Below are positions 12,601 through 25,067 of a stretch of 64,000 bases of DNA, piece after piece (the first letter of the stretch is position 1; each line of letters opens with the position of its first letter). The DNA lies in NCBI GenBank assembly GCA_964016875.1, contig OZ024726.1, forward strand, positions 32,353,503 to 32,417,502, read 5' to 3'. The stretch is from Fallopia convolvulus (Eukaryota > Streptophyta > Magnoliopsida > Caryophyllales > Polygonaceae). The position numbers and the translations under genes were made by a program. Below the pieces are notes generated by a model. That model did no database searches, was not told where the DNA came from, and saw only the letters and a program-made list of their open reading frames with translations.

Positions 12601-13455
12601 ATGGCCTCAAACTCTAACCCGTCTTCTCCAATTACGGCATGAAACCCCACGCACCATGGCTCTAAAACTTGGGAAAGTGATTGATCCATAAATCTTAGCA
12701 TGCCTTTTACCGCCATTCACAATGCCAACCAAACCCCAACTCCTCTAATGATTGAAGCCCCAAATTCTTTTCAATATTAAGAAATTGCCTAATCCTCTCA
12801 AAACCCATCTGAAAACCCTGTTATCCCTCAAGAAACACCTCAAGACCAAGCTTCACAAGAAAACCTCCGACTTTCTCCTAAAAAATCTCTCCCAAAGTCA
12901 CCAATTTCAGAAGAGAAATCGAAAGAGCAGATTGAGTCAGAACAAGAGCTAGGGCTCGAAAATCCCAAAATAAGAGACATGCAAGGGGATTTTGACTCTA
13001 TTCAGGATGTGGTTCAGTCCATCGAAGCAGTGGACACTTAGGAAATCGAGAAAGAAACAACCCCCATGGAGAAGACGACTATTGTTGCTTTGGCGGGAAA
13101 TGATGCCTAGGTCGATGACCTTCGTCAGGTCACTGACCCAAGCAAGGTGGTCGACATAGTCCAAGTCCCCGACTCACCTTTGCAGCCTCTGAACATTGAA
13201 GGTCATGATGACTCTGAACAAGGTACACCTAGTGATCCTACGTTGTCTACTCTTAAGGTTGTTGCTTATACTTCTAGGGTTAAATCTAAGGAAGAGATTG
13301 CACGACAACTTTTTGAGTCTTTTGAAAAATTTGATGATGATGATGTTGAGATAACTAAAGAGGTCTAGGAAACCCGCAACTAGGAATCCTGTAGCTAAAG
13401 TAACTGGAAAACGGGAAAGGGAAGTGTCCCCTGTACCTGCTGGTTCTTAGGGAGG

Positions 13456-14019
13456 GGACCAATGTTATTAAAATCGAGATCCGGATCTTAAAATCGTGAG
13501 ATCCTACGATCCTATATGGGATTCTGATCTGGATCGTACATTAAAATTGAAATTTGTTAAAATCGGTTTAGGATCGTGTAGAATCGTGTTAGAATCGTAT
13601 AGGATCTCATGAGATCCTGTATAAAATCGTAAGATCCTACACAGTTTTTTACTTTGAGCTTATAAAATTTATTTTAGCACCATTGCTTAATTATTACTAA
13701 AATTACATCGCTGTAAATGCTCATTTTATATCTTTTAACCTAATTTGCCTCTCAATTTCCCTCTTACTAACTCCCATTTGTTGAATTTACAACATTCTTT
13801 CCCCAATAAAGACATATATTCTTTCCTCGACTCTTTATGTGAGCATATATATTTTTTAAATGTGCTTCTTGTGCACATATAAGTTTGGAATGTCAATTGT
13901 GGGCAGCGCCTATATTTTTTTTGTATCATATCTATATTTTATTCGTTTTAGTGTGATATTATGGATCTTACGATCCTACGATACGATTTTACGATCCGAT
14001 CCATAAGACCTTCCGTGAT
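13456..14019. mobile_element. GATC-rich inverted-repeat element (right end lost in gap)
   Basis: It interrupts the env-like region. The left arm (13461-13640) is filled with words such as AAAATCGTGAGATCCTACG and GGATCGTGTAGAATCGTG. The segment before the gap (13964-14010) carries the inverse words GATCTTACGATCCTACG and ACGATCCGATCC. This is a terminal-inverted-repeat layout with repeated GATC/ATCGT words, probably a non-autonomous DNA transposon. The right end and target duplication fall in the N run, so the superfamily is not assigned. Confidence 0.5.
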
Positions 14020-14219
14020 NNNNNNNNNNNNNNNNNNNNNNNNNNNNNNNNNNNNNNNNNNNNNNNNNNNNNNNNNNNNNNNNNNNNNNNNNNNNNNNNN
14101 NNNNNNNNNNNNNNNNNNNNNNNNNNNNNNNNNNNNNNNNNNNNNNNNNNNNNNNNNNNNNNNNNNNNNNNNNNNNNNNNNNNNNNNNNNNNNNNNNNNN
14201 NNNNNNNNNNNNNNNNNNN
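14020..14219. other. Assembly gap (200 N)
   Basis: Exactly 200 consecutive N, a typical placeholder, so true size is unknown. It falls at the right end of the GATC-rich inverted-repeat element. Confidence 0.99.
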
Positions 14220-14917
14220 TCCTAGTCATAGATAAGATTCTCAAGAAGGATCCTGTGAACTTTGCTAGGTTGTTGCTTCTATATATGCAGTCTATGAGGG
14301 ACAGTCCCCAACATGCTCTTCCATTTTGCTCTATAGTTAAGAAGGTTCTGGCGTATCATCAGGTGTATGAAGCCGAGGAAGAAGTTGAGCGCGTCCGCAA
14401 CCTTAACCTTGACATTGTTCAAATGGGTTTTAAGTTGGTGAATGACAAGATGCTGGCAAGGATGTTACCTTTGATGATGAGATGGTAGATGCTGAGTTGG
14501 GCAACATTGTTGAAGAAGGTGAAGGTTCGCGATCTAGTTCAGTTATGAAGATGTCGAATGTTCTACAACGCTAGAACCAGAGTTTGTTGGAAAAGGTTGG
14601 GCAACTCCTGCAATGTCATATAGTGCTCAAAGATGAAGTTCGAGATCTAATTGTTGCACTTGATGACCTGTCTAAGTCCTTGACTTAGCTCGAGTAGCCA
14701 ACATCCATCTTCCTTCTTTATTATCCTAGCATATCTACTTTTCTCAAAATTTCTCTTCGGTTTCATGTTATGTGCTTTTAACTTCTCAAGATTGCATGTT
14801 TAAGACATTTATGCTTTTCGTTGTGGTTTTAGTATGTACTTTTGGATAATTTCTATGATTTACCCTTGCTTGATTATTCTATTTTCTTGATTAGTTTGAG
14901 TTTCTTTTGATGATGCT

Positions 14918-15322
14918 TGTAATATCGACTAAATTTTAAAAATAATAAAACAGATATTTATCCCAAATTTTTTTTCTCTAAAGTAGAGAACTTAATAATC
15001 TTTATAATTTCATATTAAATTATAAAGAGATTATAAAAGTTTATTACAATGGCAATTAACAATTTATTTAAATATATTAATCAAGTCGGATAAGTATTTA
15101 AATAGTTTCTCTCAAAAAGAGAGTTCCATTATTTTTATAATTTTCTTAATAAATTATAAAAAGGTTTACAAAGGATTAACAAAATGAAAAATAAAATTTA
15201 ATTAGTTGAGACTAAATAAAAAATTTCAAAATTTAATTTAATTAAATTTATAATACAAATAAAAATAAGGGAAAAGGGCCAAAATAAAAATGCAAGAGGT
15301 GGGACTCGAAACCGAGACCTCA
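14918..15322 (+). repeat. 5' LTR fragment of the non-coding gypsy element
   Basis: About 405 bp aligns with 19385-19786 at only about five substitutions plus a short T-run length difference. The match stops abruptly after CCGAGACCTC. The rest of the LTR is missing here, which implies a deletion of roughly 4.3 kb or a replacement. Confidence 0.8.
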
Positions 15323-18300
15323 CACATGAAATAAATTTTCTATACTTTAAAAGTTTGTCTTTTAATTTAAAATCATGTAAAGTGAGCTTTTAATAGAAAC
15401 TTTAAAACTGTTATAATTCTTTAAGGATGTACATGTGTTTAAAATGAAAATTTCGTTTTCAAATTTCAAAACTTTCTTCCAATATCTTCGTCGCATAGAA
15501 TCAAGGATATTCTATACAAACGCCTCTCTCTTCTCAACAGAAATGGTACTCGCTAGAATTCTAACCTGAATTATGGACGAAGCTAGAAAAGCTGCTCAAG
15601 GGCTTGATGAGACTTTTTCTCAATGGTCGTTTTTGCCATATGGAAACCCCGAGGATAACCCCGTGCTAGTACTACGAGAGGAAATGCACCCAAGGTGAAT
15701 CTCGAGGAGGATAACCCCGAAAAGGAATACCTCGAGAAGAGAGTTGATAATTCACTTCATGACCAATCAAGTCAAACTCCAATGGTCTATCCATTGGGTG
15801 GATGGACTAACTAGACTCAAGGAGAGTAATCCCATCACCAAGCAATTGGTTAAATAAGAAACTCATCCCCAATAAGTGGTCCGAACCCAATGAGGGTTCA
15901 TCAGCCAAATTGCGATTATATCCTCCAACATAAGGAAGTGTGGTCTGCGGCAATGAGGTCCTACCAAAAAGAGAACGCTCAACTCCATACTCATCTTGTC
16001 GTCAACCGTGACTATATAACTGCCACCTGTCGACACATCGAATAGACCTAATTGTTGTCGAACCACGAGGGAGGAGCCCTCGACGAAAGTTTGTCGATAA
16101 AGGATTTTTGGGACAACTTTTGTTTACAAAGCACACCCTAGGCCTAAAATACGGCTGTTATCATTAAGAAGTGTACAACTCTAAGTAGTTCACTTCACTT
16201 GACTATCCATTTTGTTCTTGAATAGTCAAATCGGCAGTATTTCTTTCCGTCTTTAGTAATGGCTTATTATATAAAGCCTTTGTAATCCGTTTCCATAAGA
16301 GTTCTAATTAATAAAAAGTTTCCTCTCTTCTCTAAACTTTCGCGTCATTTATTGCCTATATTTGGGAATTAACAAAAACAACTATATCCTTCCTTAAATA
16401 TAGAATTATGGATATTCTATATTTAGTATCGATCGTTAGCCATTTACAAAAAAATGGTTGTAATGAAGACGAAGTTCATACGCATTGGGAATGAGAAGAA
16501 GTCATTCCAGCTAAAAGCAATACTTATTTTTTTTCCATAGAGTGAAACTTACTAAGCCAGTGACTCGCGGGAATATAGAAATTTCCAAAGAGGACACCAA
16601 GGAAGGCTTAGTCAACTAAGGATCTAACATGTCTCCATGTTGTCCGATCTCGAAACAGGTTATCGAGAGGTATGTGAGGGAACAAACAATGGTCTAATGA
16701 TAAAGGAGTGGTCGAGAATTCTGACCAATGAAGAATATAATAGTCGGATGTACCTACAAGTAGAAATGACTTGCTCAGTCAACATATGGAACTTTAGCAA
16801 TTGACCTTTGTCAAGCGTTTAAACCAACCATAATAGGACTATAATGAACGAGAAAGCCACATCATGAACATTTTCCCCACTATTTTAATAAGTCGACCCG
16901 ATGATAAGATAAAGTTAGAAAGGAAGTCGTCAAGACCAAGAGTTTTGGACATGAATTGTGAGTTCTCTAAGTTGCCCCAATAGGCCTAATAGGTCATAAG
17001 GTATCTTCATTACTAAGACAGTTTGTGGACACGTGTCCCGATTCGTCGCATTTGAAGTAGTTACCTAGGCCATCTTCGATGTTATTTCCAAACTGTTGAT
17101 TCCATTATTAGGTTGCCTGATTCGTTATACTTTACTATCACCATCTTTCCTTCCTTAACAAGAGATTATGGTATGAAACCAACCTTTTAAAGGTGTTTTC
17201 GACAAAGCATTAACTGTTCTTCGATAATCCAAATGCCTACTCTATCCATTAATGGATGACAATTGTTGGGAATAATTTGTCGATTCTTATTTTCAATGGT
17301 CAAACCAAAAGGAACCAACAATAGAATTCACCCGAATAGCATTCAAGTTCGGGCACGAATGATGGTTCAAAATCTTCCAAAGAAAGAACAAGGAAATCAT
17401 CGGGTAATGGATCCTAGTACGCCGATACTATTGGATGATGTGACAAAAGTTACATTAAGAAGTCCAACAATATAAGTGATGCCAGAAGCAATCTCTTCTG
17501 TTCCACCGAAAGAAGCAAGCATAATTGGAACTGACCAAGCTGCAAATAGAATTGCAAATGATGCCATATTCCACCTCAAGTAAATGGTCTAGTTGTACAA
17601 GGACACTAAAGACATTCACGTCAAAGAAGATGATGTCAATGAAGGAACAAAAAGTTGACCACAACTACTACTAGTGCTCCTAAGTGGAAAGATTTAAGGA
17701 GTATTCTTTGCACTGAAGAAAAAGGGTGCATATTTTCGCTCTACAAATCGGAAAGGAGTTAGCCAATAGCAAGAGAATTATAATCAAGCAAAACATGTCA
17801 TGCTGAGTGGGAAAAAGTTTAAGACTAAATGATGAATCATTCCTCTCTTATTATATGAGAGATGAGATGGTTGATGATCTCTTAGACCCTAAAGGTTAAA
17901 GGACTAAGTATGTCGAGAAGAAGGCCACATAGTTTAACCAATTATTGCATTACGCACAATGTGAAGTTTCCCCTTAAGCCCAAAAGTATTCCGTCATAAG
18001 TGGACAAGTTCAACCACCAAGCCATGGAGAAGTTCAACGATAGACGCAAGGAGCGAATAGAATAGCTTATCCTTCCTCGTGTAATCTAAATATGTCCAAA
18101 CAAGGGTACTTGTGACATATATCGTAGGGTTGTCATTAGAATTTCAACCTCGGTTATAATCAAAGCATAGTGGAATAATTCCAATATTATTGTCAACTAT
18201 CTTCTTTCGCAAAGTGTTATACTTTGAACTCTGCTATGCTATCATAGTCATCCTGAAGATGTTCGTTGGTACTTTCTCTACGAAAGCACTGTTTCAAACG

Positions 18301-19370
18301 CTTAGTTTCGATTAATAGGATTACGTAAGTCAGTCCATCTTTTCTTATGATTTACTCTTACCTCTGCAAGGAAGATTTTCAATTGTGTTGCGTTGTCAAA
18401 ATATGGCAGTTATTATCATAAGTTTAAATAACTAAACATTTTAAGTATATGGTTCACAGTGGCGAATAAGGATGAATTTCTATCTCCCATCTTGATCACA
18501 TGGTTGAGGTAGAATTTCAGGTCTTGTTCTTGTGAAGACATATATTAAAGGATTATGTTGGAGGTAGTTTTACCGATACTGATCACATTGGTGAAATGAA
18601 ACCACTTAGTTCTTCGGATTTGACCTTATTTACGAAAAACTAGTTTCTTATAAGAGTTACAACGTATAATATAGAAGGATGCTCGAACCACTTCTCGATA
18701 GTATAACATATCCGATTGCGACATCGTAAAGATGGTTACTCCCTCTTGTGAGATAACCATCACCTCTCCTAATAGTAACTTCTTTAGAAGCCGTAATTTG
18801 AGATCCTTTTTCCAAGGCATGGCCTTACATATTCAAAACTTTGATTCCATCTCGACAGTTATCGAATATCCATCTTAAAAGAATTCTTCCGCAATGACTC
18901 TATTCTAGAAGTATAGAATGGAGCAGTCATTTTCTTACTCGCTTCCTAGAAACACTTGAGTGCTCGTTTTAATTAGAATGCTTATTCTATAAGCAGTCCA
19001 ACTTTTATGTTGGGAAGATAGACCCAGAACTTCCGTAGGTATGACTCAAGCTAAAGGATAAAACCGCTTGACCCCCCGCCTACTTCAATAGTAAGACCAA
19101 TCGGATTTCCATTCATATCCCTTGTTTTTTTTCCGTTAAAACACATAAGTTCAAATGTGGGAATCTTTCTAAGGAATACTAACGTAACAATTCCTTAAGA
19201 AAAATGTACAATAGTAATTCTTCTACTTGTACAGTCATCTTAAATAAAGAACGAAATGTTCTTTAAGGGGGTACTAGACCCTTCATGATTTCTTCACAGT
19301 TGTGAGCATCTTTTCGTGCTAACCTTGTACCACCCTAAGTCTTTCCTAGTTTCGGGGACGAAACTAATTT
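15323..19370 (+). other. Interior of the non-coding gypsy element
   Basis: No conserved gag or pol motif was recognised. A segment around 16260-16376 looks like another LTR end: TATA-like TTATATAAAG, then AATAAAAAG and a GGAATTAACA end. It may be a small nested remnant. GAGGATAACCCCG is repeated at 15651 and 15707. The final 100 bp before 19371 (CTTTCCTAGTTTCGGGGACG) is typical 3' sequence of a chromovirus. Confidence 0.45.
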
Positions 19371-19384
19371 TAAGGGGGTACTAT
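19371..19384 (+). other. Polypurine tract of the gypsy element
   Basis: TAAGGGGGTA and four more bases lie immediately before the TGTAATATCC LTR start, in the position of the plus-strand primer. Confidence 0.8.
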
Positions 19385-22300
19385 TGTAATATCCACTAAA
19401 TTTTAAAAATAATAAAACGGATATTTATCCCAATTTTTTTCTCTAAAGTAGAGAACTTAATAATCTTTATAATTTCATATTAAATTATAAAGAGATTATA
19501 AAAGTTTATTACAATGGCAATTAACAATTTATTTAAATATATTAATCAAGTCGGATAAGTATTTAAATAGTTTCTCTCAAAAAGAGAGTTCAATTATTTT
19601 TATAATTTTCTTAATAAATTATAAAAAGGTTTACAAAGGATTAACAAAATGAAAAATAAAATTTAATTAGTTGAGACTAAATAAAAAATTTCGAAATTTA
19701 ATTTAATTAAATTTATAATACAAATAAAAATAAGGGAAAAGGGCCAAAATAAAAATGCAAGAGGTAGGACTCGAAACCGAGACCTCTTGCATATTCTCAT
19801 AAACACACACCTCCTCTTCCGCTAGACCATTGTAACTTAACTACTCAAATTACAACTCTTTTAATTATATACAATCTTTTTCTTCTTCTTCAAAAACAAA
19901 ATCAGACTTTTGTCTGATTGATTTGACGGTAGTCCATTCCATGGCCAAGCTTGCTCCCAATTTCCATTGTTGCTTGCAAGACCCTCCATAGTTGCATCAT
20001 CAAGAGTCATCACCCAACAAGCACACATCTCACCAATAGAGATCCATCCCCTTCTCCCACAATGGTCAATTTCAATTGCCATGGATCACTTGGAGCACCA
20101 TCTTTGCCTATTTAAAGGCTGAAAAACTCAAGTAGAACTCACACAAAATCTCTCTTCTCCCTTCCTAGCACTTTGCTATTCTAATTCTTCAAAAATTCAG
20201 CCCTAAATCCATTCTTCTAATTGCTGATTTTTTTTCCAAAACACCACAAAAAAACCCTAAAACCCTTCCCCGGAGTTCGCCGGACCACCGGGCCGCCACC
20301 ACCCTGCCGGACCGCCGTCGACTCGCGCCCGCTCGCGCGTCGGAACCACCCAGGGAGCCCCGCCTGCTGCTGGTGCACGAGTCGTTGTTCCGTCCAGTGC
20401 TCTCTCTCTGGTTCACGTGAATGAAGAAGGAAGAGGAAATAAGATGTAGGTTTGGGCCTATTTTTGATTTATGGGCTGATTCAAAAATAAATAAAAAGGC
20501 TCATTTAAATTCTATTAGGCCCATCAGGTTTTAATTGAAGGAAGAAAGGAGATCCAAGCCCAAAAATCCGTCCGTCTCGATTCACGTGTCCAATTTCCGT
20601 CCCGTTAACTCTCGGTATAATTCTCGACTCATAATTTATCTACTGTCTACTTTAAAATCATTTTTACATATAAATAATATTTATTTAAAATAATTTGAAT
20701 AAATATTACCATGGGCTATTAAAAAGGAATTTATGGAATAAATTCAATTTGCATGCCCATCTAGGAGTAATATAATTTTAATAAACATATATCAATTCCT
20801 AAAACTTTAAAATTCATAGGAATGATATTTTAAGCACATTTGAATAAATGGTGGAAAGTATTAACTTAGGCATGTCTCCCTTTATTATAAAAGAAATAAT
20901 GTAAGATGAGGATATTCATTAAAATAAGATTCTATTAAAAAGGAAAATAGACTTGAATGTCTTTTAATACTTTTTTTATAAGCTTAGAAATAATATTAAT
21001 AAGACATTTTTATCATAAGATAATTTAATAAGAATAAATTGAAGACTAAAAAGATATATTAGTTAATTTGCATGTATTTCTATATAAAGAAATACAATAT
21101 GGGAAGATTGTTAAATAAAATCATGGGAATTAAAATATGAGTTTATATACTTGAAAAGTATAATATATAATAGGTTTACTTTACTTGGAGCATAATTTAA
21201 TGAATAATAGGATTTGAGCAAGATGATAGAAATTATCATCTTAATACTTTTAATAATATATAAAGTGATTGCATGTATTTTAAAAAGAGCATATTATAAA
21301 CTCAAATATATTTTGATAAGATATTCATATAGAAAAGTATGAGATAATTTGTCTAACATAATACTTGGGAATTTATTAAATAAATAAAGTACTAGAATAA
21401 GTATAATATAATGTGATATATTAATACCTTTTATATCATAAGGTGGTTACATGTCTTTAAAAAGATTTGGTGATAAGAGGAAAATATAATAATAAGAATT
21501 CATGTAAAAGTATTTTTATATAAAGTTACTAGTTTAAAGTTTGTAGCTTTTTATTATAAAATGCTTAGTTAGAAGATTATAAGATAAAGGGCTATTGTTT
21601 TATAATATATCTCTAAGTGTAGAGAATTAAAGACTTATGAACTACTTTATAATGATGATGGATATGATAATAAATTTATTATATAATAAAATATTAGTAT
21701 GACGTATCTCTAGGTGTAGAGATTTCTAAAAGATATAAGCTTTAATTATAAATATGATAGTTGTGACAATAAGTTAATATATAATATGTTATTATATCAC
21801 TAAGTTATAAAAGTTGGCTTGCATGACAAGATATTGGATAAATATGGGAAAGATGTTATAATTTGAATTAAGATATCATAAGAATATGCTTTGATTATAA
21901 AATAAGATAGTTTAGTCATGATCATATATTTATATAAACTATAGATATGTGAAGATATATGTGAATAAAGTAAATAAGATTAGTTTAATATTATGTTAGG
22001 TTATGGAAGCTTACTTTATAAAGTAAATAGAAAGCTCTATTTATGGAAAATACTAAGAAAGTGGCCTATTATTATTTTATCTCTAGTTAATATGGTTTAT
22101 ATATCTAAATAAGGCTTTACTAAGATAATGATGCTAATAAAATATTCTTTGATGAGAAAATAATATTTTAAGCATTATTATGGATATTATTGATAAAAAG
22201 GTGATATTATAATAACACTAAGTTGAGATATTTTAATAAGGATATAATGGACTTTTATAATCCTAAGAATATTATAGATTTCAATATATCTTTTTAGGTT

Positions 22301-24103
22301 GAATATTATATCATATGCCTTTATAAGGTTGTCCTTGCTTATTTATATTAAGAAGTTAGCAAGTGAAATTAAAAGAATATTTTAATAAATTAAATAAGGA
22401 AATTATTGGTTTCCAAGAATGAAAATATTTAAATATTAAGAATAAGAATTCATAAGAAATACAAGGATATTACTAATATAAAATAATAATAAGAAATATT
22501 ATTATTTTATTCATTTCCACCTAAATTATTATAATAATAATTTAGTAATTAATTCTCTTATAAAAAGAATATAAGAGATATTTAAAACTTTAGAAGAATT
22601 AAAGAAATTCTTATTAAAGTTCGTTCGTACCTCTCGTGTCGATAGGTCGAGTCTTCGTTCCGAGTAAAGTCAACGATTTCCGTTCGTTCGTTCGTACACA
22701 ATCGTAAAAGCTAAGGCAAGTGGAATTTCCCCTTGTGACCTTTTATATTTCGTTTCCATGAAATTCTCGATGTTGGGAACAACTTGCGTGCTAAACAATA
22801 AATGAACCTAGGAAATATCGATTGTTAGATATAACGACCCCACTATTAGCATAGTTCGCTCTTTATTATTCGATAGGAATATTATGCTAGCTTTGTTGTG
22901 GCCTTGATTGTTTACGCTCTCGTTAAGAGAACGGTGTTGAACGAACTAGTGAGGGGCGCAGAATAGCCGATGCCTCTATATAATCTTACTAAGTCGTAAT
23001 GCCTACGTGTTTGAAGTACAACTTTCAGGATCATGATCCTATCCGCTCCGATTGCAAGGAGGGATGAGCGCACTCTAGCTAAGTGCCGGGAAACTGGGTT
23101 TCCCCTTGGTGGATCGGGCCATCCGAGCCCCCACCCCCTTTAAAAATCATTAATGAAATCGACTACTTTTCGTCACTATATAAGATAAGTGCCCAATGCA
23201 CATTTAAGATACCAAAACCGTACCGGTCTCAAATGATCGATCCGGCTCTCGGTACGCTCAGGGCGCGAGAGGTTTTTAACTTGTATGAATTAATAACGTT
23301 CCCAACATAACCTCGATTCTAAAAGAAGGCTACAATCTAGTAGCTCTTCTCTCGAATTATCGAGCTATCTCCGCTCGAGATACGCTCTCCTTCGTACCGT
23401 TAAACCTCACATAAATAAACCTTACCTTAAAACACAACCCGATAATATCTTCCTCGATATTACTCAAATTACCGAATTACCCTTGGAAGTTCCGTTCCCG
23501 CTTGCTTAGTCTCCTTAGACTAATCCCCCACTTCCGCATTTTTGCCTGGCATTTCTCGCCCTTCGCGACAAATGCCAGACTGTAGGAATGTACACCAAAG
23601 TTTTGAAGACGAAGTTTAGAAGGTTCAAGAAGCGTTAGGCAAGGATTGAAGGTCAAGGCAGGGCGACATCGAAGGAAGGAAGGAATTCTCATAAGAGCAA
23701 GGCACTCCGAAGATAGTGCACTAGCTCTTCCCTTTAAAAAAAAACCAAGCAAATCATCATCACATGAGTTGTCTTAGGAAAACATTCTTGTAATTTTAGA
23801 TTACGTATTTTAAACCCTTTTTAAATGGCTTTACTTTCCGCTGCTACATCTTTTGTAAAATGACCCTCAATGTAATGAACGAAAGTTCTTATCAATAAAA
23901 TAAAATTCCGCTTTTGGTCAATTTCATCTTCAATTAAAGAATCAAGTCTCATTCATGAGCATCTGTTTATTTATGTAACGTTTATATTAATTTTCCGCAT
24001 TTGTATGAGTTCAATATCATTCTAAAAGCCTTGGGTGACTTTGGGCGGGAAAGTCCGAGGTCACTGGCGGTAATACCCAATGTTGTAAAATAGGGGTGTT
24101 ACA
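19385..24103 (+). repeat. 3' LTR (about 4.7 kb) of the gypsy element
   Basis: Bounded by TGTAATATCC and GGTGTTACA. At 19762-19786 GGACTCGAAACCGAGACC resembles the T-arm of a tRNA read in reverse. A TATA-like CCTATTTAAAGG near 20107 marks the likely promoter. A GC-rich, Pro/Arg-codon-like patch follows (20270-20400), and then an AT-rich stretch of about 2 kb. The LTR at 62803 shares the start, the CTATTTAA box and the GC-rich patch, so it is a related family. Short open frames at 20221 and 23083 are fortuitous. Confidence 0.65.
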
Positions 24104-24290
24104 ATACCAAAAGGGGGAAATAGGCTAGGGGTACATAAAAAGGGAAATTCAATACTAAATGACAGGCAGATTATCCAACTTAGGGAAAACTTTTGGGAAA
24201 ATATGAGTTTATTGCATATATTGTCGATATTTGGTTTTGCCATGCTTTATTAGGTTAAAAGGAGTTTGTCACTATCAAAAAAGGGGAATT
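24104..24290 (+). other. Copia-2 3' non-coding region with polypurine tracts
   Basis: ACCAAAAGGGGGAAAT at 24106 and ATCAAAAAAGGGG at 24274-24286 are the purine tracts typical of the 3' end of Sirevirus-like copia elements. The second lies directly before the LTR at 24291. Confidence 0.75.
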
Positions 24291-25067
24291 TGTTAGAAAA
24301 GCTGAAGCTTTGATTTTGATGGTTCCAAACGTTAGGCACTTGGCCAACCTCGAGTCTGGGAAACGAGTCGCCAACGTGAGTCACGTCCCCGATGTGAATT
24401 GAAGGCAAACAAATAAGATCTTGAAGACGCATGTGATATTGAAGATTTAATCGAGATATTCTAGTTTTAGAAGAATCGTCTATGTTTGGATAAGGTGCCG
24501 AAGATAGCCTTTGCCCTAAGCCATATCTTATTGTTCCATTTTATTTGCTTAGGATGATACTTGTAAAGATAGAAATATATTATCTTTCCATAACCGAATT
24601 GGAAGATAATGTCTTTCTATTTGACTTGGTTTTCGTGTATTTAAACCTAGGAATTAGGTTTGAATCACACGAACTCATACTCTACATTGTGATACAAAGA
24701 AAAACGGTTTGTTCGAGATTTCGAAAAGAGGAAGAGAAACATAGGCTTGATAGTTGTTTGAAAATAGGGTTTACTCGGTTCATAAGAGTTCTTGCATACT
24801 TGGGAAGTAGAGCTAGTTCTAGGTTGTTCTTGTAAGCATATTCAAAAGTATCAATAAAGCAAGCTACAAATTTTAATCCTTCTAAGCGAGAACTTGAAAG
24901 AGAGTGGTTTCACACTTGATTAATAGAGTTTGTTGATCAAGTGTTTCCAGTATAAAAAAATTCACTTTATCTAGTAAGTCTTTCTTGTTGTTAAAATTCT
25001 GCTGAATTTACTTTGAGGTCGACAACTTATTTGAGGTCGGCAACCTAGACGTACTAACGATCCTATG
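24291..25067 (+). repeat. Copia-2 3' LTR
   Basis: Starts TGTTAGAAAAGCTG and ends near GATCCTATG, where CCTACA is expected. It is the reverse-orientation relative of the copia-1 LTR at 8741-9509 and has a similar length (about 777 versus 769 bp). Confidence 0.85.

Larger units (their letters stand above)
12601..14695 (+). pseudogene. Copia-2 env-like ORF (degenerate)
   Basis: A candidate start at 12601 reads MASNSNPSSP. Then come several stops and a hydrophilic Ser/Pro/Glu/Lys-rich segment (for example SPKKSLPKSPISEEKSKEQ, about 12870-12945), followed by acidic stretches to 13368. After the inserted element and the N gap the frame resumes at 14220 with an alpha-helical segment (KILKKDPVNFARLLLLYMQS; AEEEVERVRNLNLDIVQM). 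The position between pol and the 3' LTR in a Sirevirus-like element suggests the env-like protein, whose function is unproven in plants. No convincing transmembrane helix or signal peptide remains. Assignment rests mainly on position and composition. Confidence 0.5.
14918..24103 (+). mobile_element. Non-coding Ty3/gypsy element with unequal LTRs
   Basis: TGTAATATC begins a segment at 14918 that is repeated directly from 19385. A purine tract (TAAGGGGGTA) preceded by CGGGGACGAAAC, typical of chromoviruses, lies just before the second copy. The second LTR runs to GGGGTGTTACA at 24103, after which copia-2 3' sequence resumes. The flanks are ATGCT (14913-14917) and ATACC (24104-24108), equal at three of five bases and compatible with an aged 5-bp duplication. 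The roughly 4-kb interior has no retroviral reading frame I can recognise. Confidence 0.7.
9510..25067 (+). mobile_element. Copia-2: Sirevirus-like element, 3' part, with nested insertions
   Basis: Visible parts in order: RNase H C-terminus (9510-9780 and 11744-11776), spacer, env-like pseudogene (12601-14695), 3' non-coding region with polypurine tract (24104-24290) and 3' LTR (24291-25067). Three insertions separate them: a solo gypsy LTR, a GATC-rich element and a 9.2-kb gypsy element. Its own 5' half is displaced beyond copia-1, outside the window. Once the insertions are discounted the order matches env-bearing Sireviruses, and its LTR belongs to the copia-1 family. Confidence 0.8.

Noticed and set aside
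13948..14488. Open frames spanning the N gap
   Set aside because: They are open only because N codons are not read as stops. Only the part after 14220 was used.
18100..18400. Possible reverse transcriptase remnant in the gypsy interior
   Set aside because: A few residues resemble pol text but no motif or consistent frame could be followed.
20221..20424. Pro/Arg-rich frames on both strands
   Set aside because: They lie in the GC-rich leader part of the 3' gypsy LTR. A similar patch recurs in the LTR at 63670, so it is LTR sequence and not a gene.
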